Below are positions 60,172 to 64,000 of a stretch of 64,000 nucleotides of DNA, piece by piece. A program made the position numbers and the translations under genes. This DNA comes from Chloroflexota bacterium (GTDB taxonomy: Bacteria; Chloroflexota; Anaerolineae; Anaerolineales; Villigracilaceae), in contig JACRLC010000037.1 of the NCBI GenBank assembly GCA_016235425.1, positions 1-64,000 of the forward strand, given 5' to 3'. The notes under the pieces are model-generated. The model was not told where the DNA came from. It was given only the letters and a program-made list of their open reading frames with translations, and did not search any database. The stretch's first letter is position 1, and every line of letters begins with the position of its first letter.

Positions 60172-60420
60172 TTATCCACCAGAGACAGGAGGAAACAAGG
60201 CGATTTCCGCATTGGACGGGACAACGGCCTCGTCAAATGCGTATTCGCGGTTAATCGTGATCAGCACGGATTTCATCGAGTCTTTGAGATTGGGATAATC
60301 CGTGGAAAGTTTATCCTTCAATCCTTGAATGGTCATATCGGCGGGAATCTCCATTTCGAGGGATTTTGTCCCGGCGCGGTCGCGGATGGTGGCAAAAAAC
60401 AAAAGTTTAATATGGTTCAT
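60172..60420 (-). CDS. moaD: Molybdopterin synthase sulfur carrier subunit
   Basis: 82 residues of ubiquitin-like fold: IKLLFFATIRDRAGTKSLEM, IQGLKDKLSTDYPNLKDS and the end ALFPPVSGG. The C-terminal Gly-Gly is adenylated and turned into a thiocarboxylate by MoeB-type enzymes before sulfur transfer in the MoaD-MoaE complex. The gene is between moaC and moaE on the minus strand. Confidence 0.93.
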   Translation of the reverse strand: MNHIKLLFFATIRDRAGTKSLEMEIPADMTIQGLKDKLSTDYPNLKDSMKSVLITINREYAFDEAVVPSNAEIALFPPVSGG

Positions 60421-60462
60421 TAATTCTCCAAATTCAAATGCTATTGCCCTGCTGAAAACAGG

Positions 60463-60501
60463 CGGGATTGCTTCGTCGCAGCGAACGCTCCTCGCAATGA
60501 C
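60463..60501. repeat. Partial GTCATTGCGAGG-family repeat
   Basis: GGGATTGCTTCGTCGCAGCG and CTCGCAATGACA correspond to one half of the element at 31003-31145. It lies in the gap between moaC and moaD. Confidence 0.65.
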
Positions 60502-60510
60502 ATGATATGC

Positions 60511-60987
60511 TTATTCATTCACGATATCGCCGCTTTTTCCGCCATGCTTTTCAACCAGGCGAATATTCTGTATCCGCATGGTTTTCTCGGCGGCTTTGGC
60601 CATGTCGTAGACGGTCAACGCGGCGACGGAGACGGCGGTGAGAGCTTCCATCTCCACGCCCGTTTTTCCGATGGTCTTGGCGGTGGCGGTGATGACCACA
60701 CCGGGGAGCGAATCGTCGAGGGCGAGGTCCACGTCCACTTGGGTGAGAGGCAGAGGATGACATAACGGGATCAGGTCCGAGGTCCGTTTGGAGGCGGAGA
60801 TACCGGCTATTTGGGCAACAGTCAACACATCGCCTTTTTTGATCTGCCCGGCGCGGATCAGGTCAAGGGTGTCTTTCTTCATGTGAATTTCACCGCGCGC
60901 GACCGCGATTCTTTCGGTATCGGGTTTCTGGCCGACATCCACCATTTTGGCGCGGCCATGCTCATCGAGGTGGGTTAGTTTTGACAT
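60511..60987 (-). CDS. moaC: Cyclic pyranopterin monophosphate synthase
   Basis: 158 residues from the ATG at 60987 ([20 protein letters not shown]). Family marks: [20 protein letters not shown] with the catalytic His (about 77) and [20 protein letters not shown] with the Lys/Asp region following. It converts the MoaA product to cyclic pyranopterin monophosphate, the first stage of molybdenum cofactor synthesis. moaA is not in the window. It is divergent from scpA with only 34 bases between. Confidence 0.95.
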   Translation of the reverse strand: MSKLTHLDEHGRAKMVDVGQKPDTERIAVARGEIHMKKDTLDLIRAGQIKKGDVLTVAQIAGISASKRTSDLIPLCHPLPLTQVDVDLALDDSLPGVVITATAKTIGKTGVEMEALTAVSVAALTVYDMAKAAEKTMRIQNIRLVEKHGGKSGDIVNE

Positions 60988-61021
60988 GGCGGGGATTATA
61001 CACTGGTATAATTCGCCCGCC

Positions 61022-61795
61022 ATGGAAAGCGTTTTAGGACACCAAACCGGCGGTTACAAAGTGCAAATCCCTGTGTACGAGGGGCCGCTTGATTTATTGC
61101 TCGACCTGATTGAGCGCTCTGAGTTGGACATCACCGCAGTTTCGCTGGCGGCGGTGACCAACCAGTATCTTTCGTATTTGAGTTCGCAGGCTCAATTGAA
61201 ACCTGACGAGATTTCGGCGTTTCTGGTGATTGCGGCGAAGTTGGTGCAGATTAAGTCCGAGGCGTTACTGCCGCGCCCGCCTGAACGTGAGCCCGGTGAG
61301 GAAGACCCCGGCACATCGCTTGTTGAGCAATTGAAATTGTACAAGCGGTATAAAGAAATCGCGGGTTGGATGTTGGAGTTGCAGGAGAAAGGGTATCACA
61401 CGTATTTGCGAGTCGCGCCGCCGCCGAAGGTGGAAGCGAAACTCGATTTATCGAATCTGACTTTGGAAGGCCTGCTCGAGGCGGCGGCATCCGCTTTTGC
61501 AAAGAGCAAGGAGAAGAAGGCGCTTGGAACCGTGATCGCCGCGCCCCGGGTAACGATCCGCGAGAAGATCGAGCTGATCTCAAAGATGATGAAAACCATC
61601 CAACGCGGAAGTTTCCGCGGTTTGCTCAACGAAAGGGCCTCGCGCATTGAAATTGTAGTGACGTTTTTGGCGCTGTTGGAATTGATCAAGCGTTACCGCG
61701 TCACCGCACACCAGGAGGGTTTGTTTGGGGAGATCGAGTTCGAGAGAATGGAAGAGTGGAAAGACGATGAAGAGATCGAGATTGAGTTTGAGTAG
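61022..61795 (+). CDS. scpA: Segregation and condensation protein A
   Basis: 257 residues from the ATG at 61022. Kleisin family marks: [20 protein letters not shown] at the N-terminus, [20 protein letters not shown], and the C-terminal winged helix [20 protein letters not shown] with [20 protein letters not shown]. ScpA bridges SMC heads in chromosome condensation; ScpB usually follows but is absent here. The terminator at 61841 follows. The promoter must lie within the 34-base gap to moaC or in moaC. Confidence 0.93.
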   Translation: MESVLGHQTGGYKVQIPVYEGPLDLLLDLIERSELDITAVSLAAVTNQYLSYLSSQAQLKPDEISAFLVIAAKLVQIKSEALLPRPPEREPGEEDPGTSLVEQLKLYKRYKEIAGWMLELQEKGYHTYLRVAPPPKVEAKLDLSNLTLEGLLEAAASAFAKSKEKKALGTVIAAPRVTIREKIELISKMMKTIQRGSFRGLLNERASRIEIVVTFLALLELIKRYRVTAHQEGLFGEIEFERMEEWKDDEEIEIEFE

Positions 61796-61840
61796 TTGAA
61801 GTAACAAGGAATAAGTAACAAGTGGCAGGTAACAAGGGAA

Positions 61841-61872
61841 AAGAGACGCAAGCGGAAGGCGTCTCTTTTTTG
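61841..61872. terminator. Bidirectional terminator between scpA and the VanZ-like gene
   Basis: AAGAGACGC pairs with GCGTCTCTT around AAGCGGAAG, with T-run on the plus strand and a run of A on the left (TT on minus). The genes converge here. AGTAACAAG repeats precede it. Confidence 0.8.
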
Positions 61873-61882
61873 TTGAAGATTC

Positions 61883-62269
61883 TCACTTGCTCCGATAGCG
61901 ATGGCATAACAAAAGCGCGGCGAATGCGCCGAAGTTATCAAATATAAGCACATCCAAAATGGACGCGTGACGCCCCAAAATAAACGATTGGTGATATTCA
62001 TCGGTCAGGCCATAGGCAAACGCAAGGAACCAGGCAAACAGGAATTCGGCGAAGCGCGGCTTATTGTCGCTTTTTCCCGCGCTTAATCCATGCAGGTACG
62101 ACAATGCAAGCAGGCCATAGCCGACGATATGTCCGCCTTTTTTGACGAATTTATCGAACACGCTGAAACTGGGCAAATGACTCGCAGGCTGGGATGAAAT
62201 GGCAAAAATCAAAGCCATCATCACGAATGTGGGAAGCCAGCGAGGTACAATGGAAAAAAATTTTTTCAT
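61883..62269 (-). CDS. VanZ-like membrane protein
   Basis: 128 residues from the ATG at 62269. Four membrane segments (about 10-27, 43-61, 73-90 and 106-122). Family marks are FAISSQPASHLP near the first helix, KGGHIVGYGLLALSY, and AYGLTDEYHQSFILGRHASI with the conserved Asp-Glu and His. VanZ is linked to teicoplanin resistance; most VanZ-like proteins have unknown roles in the envelope. It diverges from pabBC with only 24 bases between starts. Confidence 0.88.
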   Translation of the reverse strand: MKKFFSIVPRWLPTFVMMALIFAISSQPASHLPSFSVFDKFVKKGGHIVGYGLLALSYLHGLSAGKSDNKPRFAEFLFAWFLAFAYGLTDEYHQSFILGRHASILDVLIFDNFGAFAALLLCHRYRSK

Positions 62270-62293
62270 GAGCAATATTCACCTGAGGCGAGC

Positions 62294-64000
62294 TTGATAC
62301 GAAGCGGCGAAGTGTTTCTAAAAGGCAGGGATGGGTGGCTGTATTTTCCAAATCCGCAACGTGTGATCACGACAACGCGCGCGGATGAGGTACTGCCCGC
62401 GCTGAACGAGGTCGAGTCGCTGGTTGACGCCAACGACTGGCATGCGGCGGGTTTTCTGAGCTACGAGGCCGCGCCCGCATTTGACGATGCAATGCGCGTC
62501 CTGCCGACACAGGATTTTCCATTGTTGTGGTTTGGTTTGTATCCCGGCCCAATAAATGCGACCCCACCTTCACCTGCGCGGGAACCGGTAATTCTAAATT
62601 GGAACCCCACGATCGAACGTGAGAAATACAACACCGCCATTGAAACCGTGAAGGAGCGGATCTCGGAAGGCAAGACTTATCAAGTCAACTATACCATGCG
62701 ATTGCGCTCAAAGTTCACGGAAGATGCGTGGGATTTTTTTCTGCGTCTCGCGCAAACGCAAAACAAATATGCCGCGTACGTGGATACGGGACGCTACGCC
62801 ATTTGCTCGGCCTCGCCTGAGTTATTCTTTGAGTTGGACGGCGAAACAATTTCAGGCCGCCCCATGAAAGGGACTGTCAGGCGCGGTCGAACAACGGCGG
62901 AAGATGGGGAACAGGCCGAATGGCTGTACGGGTCAATCAAGAACCGCGCTGAAAACGTGATGATCGTGGACATGATCCGCAACGACCTGGGACGCATCGC
63001 GGAGATCGGGAGCGTGCACGTCCCTGAGTTGTTCACGGTGGAGAAATACCCGACGCTTTTTCAGATGACCTCAACCGTGAAAGCAAAGACGCACGCTTCG
63101 CTTTCGGAAATATTCCGCGCGCTGTTTCCCTGTGCTTCGATCACGGGCGCGCCGAAGATCAGCACAATGAAAATCATTGCCGATCTGGAAACCACGCCGC
63201 GGCGGATTTACACGGGAAGCATCGGCTTCATTTCACCGGGACGGAAGGCTCAATTCAATGTGGCGATCCGCACGGCCCTCATTGACCGCGAAACAGAGGA
63301 AGCCGAATACGGAGTCGGCGGCGGGATCGTGTGGGATTCCACCTGTGCGGACGAATATCACGAAGCCCTGCTCAAAGCACGCGTGTTGACCGAACGTCCG
63401 AAGGAATTTTTGTTGATCGAAACCATGTTGTGGTCGTCGGATGATGGATATTTCCTGAGGGAGAAGCACATCGAACGCATGGCTGATTCGGCGGAGTATT
63501 TTGGGTTTGAGTTTTCAAAAGAACAAATGGAAAAATTTCTAAATGAAACGGCAAAGAGTTTTACTTCCCCGCAAAAAGTTCGGATATTGCTGGATCGCGC
63601 GGGAAAATTCACAGGCGAAGCAAAAGATTTATCACAGAAGAAAAAGCAACCATTCAAAGTCCGTCTTGCTGACAAGCCGGTTAGTTCAAAAGACGTTTTT
63701 CTCTTTCACAAAACCACACGCCGCGAAGTCTATGAAGATGCGCGCAGGCCTTACCCGGAATGTGACGACATCCTGCTTTTCAACGAAAACGACGAATTGA
63801 CCGAGTTTACGATTGGAAATCTCGTTACGGACTTGGATGGGGAGTTGGTCACGCCGCCCGTTTCCTGCGGATTACTGGCTGGCACGTTTCGGTCACATTT
63901 GCTGGAAAAGGGAGAGATCAGCGAGCGCGTGATTACCAAAGATGACTTGAAAAACTGCAGGCGGATTTTCCTGGTCAATTCCGTGCGGAAGTTGGTGGAA
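62294..64000 (+). CDS. pabB: Bifunctional aminodeoxychorismate synthase component I / lyase, 3' end outside the window
   Basis: At least 569 residues, running past 64000 without a stop. The start is probably TTG at 62294 behind GAGGCGAGC; no ATG is in frame before the conserved part. PabB half (about 1-355): TYQVNYTMRLRS, SPELFFELDGETISGRPMKG (the PIKGT lysine, here PMKGT), VDMIRNDLGRIAE and PCASITGAPKISTMKIIAD. From about 370 the PLP-type PabC lyase follows: FLFHKTTRREVYEDARR (PLP Lys), ELTEFTIGNLV and CGLLAGTFRSHLLEKGEISE. It makes 4-aminobenzoate from chorismate for folate. PabB-PabC fusions are known in bacteria. Confidence 0.9.
   Translation, partial: MIRSGEVFLKGRDGWLYFPNPQRVITTTRADEVLPALNEVESLVDANDWHAAGFLSYEAAPAFDDAMRVLPTQDFPLLWFGLYPGPINATPPSPAREPVILNWNPTIEREKYNTAIETVKERISEGKTYQVNYTMRLRSKFTEDAWDFFLRLAQTQNKYAAYVDTGRYAICSASPELFFELDGETISGRPMKGTVRRGRTTAEDGEQAEWLYGSIKNRAENVMIVDMIRNDLGRIAEIGSVHVPELFTVEKYPTLFQMTSTVKAKTHASLSEIFRALFPCASITGAPKISTMKIIADLETTPRRIYTGSIGFISPGRKAQFNVAIRTALIDRETEEAEYGVGGGIVWDSTCADEYHEALLKARVLTERPKEFLLIETMLWSSDDGYFLREKHIERMADSAEYFGFEFSKEQMEKFLNETAKSFTSPQKVRILLDRAGKFTGEAKDLSQKKKQPFKVRLADKPVSSKDVFLFHKTTRREVYEDARRPYPECDDILLFNENDELTEFTIGNLVTDLDGELVTPPVSCGLLAGTFRSHLLEKGEISERVITKDDLKNCRRIFLVNSVRKLVE

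Overview
The window looks like a chromosomal segment of a monoderm, filamentous-type Chloroflexota bacterium, most likely class Anaerolineae. The gene families fit (split glycine decarboxylase GcvPA/GcvPB, ADP-forming acyl-CoA synthetase, FemAB-like peptidoglycan ligases, F420-type oxidoreductase, many GAF/PAS sensor proteins). So does the density of short palindromic repeats between genes. The taxonomic call is inference; no rRNA gene lies in the window. Most genes are GC-rich; the first 2.4 kb is clearly AT-rich and looks acquired.

Layout. 1-3.2 kb: an IS3-type insertion sequence end abuts the severed C-terminal part of an AT-rich NACHT protein, followed by a decayed TPR tail duplicated around a palindromic element. 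3.2-4.4 kb: two small membrane proteins and a repeat. 4.4-10.8 kb: ADP-forming acyl-CoA synthetase, then a complete dlt operon in the order C-D-X-A-B. 11-13.8 kb: diguanylate cyclase, MOSC protein, Tat-exported polysaccharide deacetylase. 13.8-22.6 kb (minus strand): D-cysteine desulfhydrase, two FemAB-like ligases, and an exopolysaccharide/O-glycan block (CapD-like dehydratase, epimerase, polyprenyl glycosylphosphotransferase, GT2). 22.7-26.7 kb: two-component pair, RidA, DUF3592-like and exported proteins. 26.8-30.9 kb: a partner-switching module (GAF/PP2C phosphatase, RsbW-like kinase, STAS antagonist). 31.3-37.3 kb: two PAS histidine kinases, a receiver and an HD-GYP phosphodiesterase. 37.4-37.6 kb: SRP RNA with its own promoter. 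39.6-43.3 kb: tandem glycine riboswitch controlling gcvH-gcvPA-gcvPB. 43.4-52.5 kb: accessory region with hypothetical genes, a NarL-type pair, radical SAM protein, a five-repeat coiled-coil protein and several broken gene fragments, including two extra copies of the gcvPB 3' end. 52.6-64 kb: housekeeping genes (murI, rplS, truncated fabF, moaCDE, scpA, vanZ-like, pabBC).

Envelope theme: DltXABCD, FemAB-like ligases, MurI, a polysaccharide deacetylase and a VanZ-like protein point to active modification of a Gram-positive-like wall or of an anionic glycopolymer fed by the polysaccharide block.

Repeat theme: at least ten families of short hairpin or tandem repeats occur here, and they do more than fill gaps. 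They supply the stop codon or C-terminal residues of several genes (fabF, capD-like, epimerase, DUF3592-like, histidine kinase, response regulator). They also appear in frame inside coding regions (acyl-CoA synthetase and both FemAB-like genes), and one fills the variable stem of the second glycine aptamer. This pattern of repeats editing gene ends is the most distinctive signal in the window.
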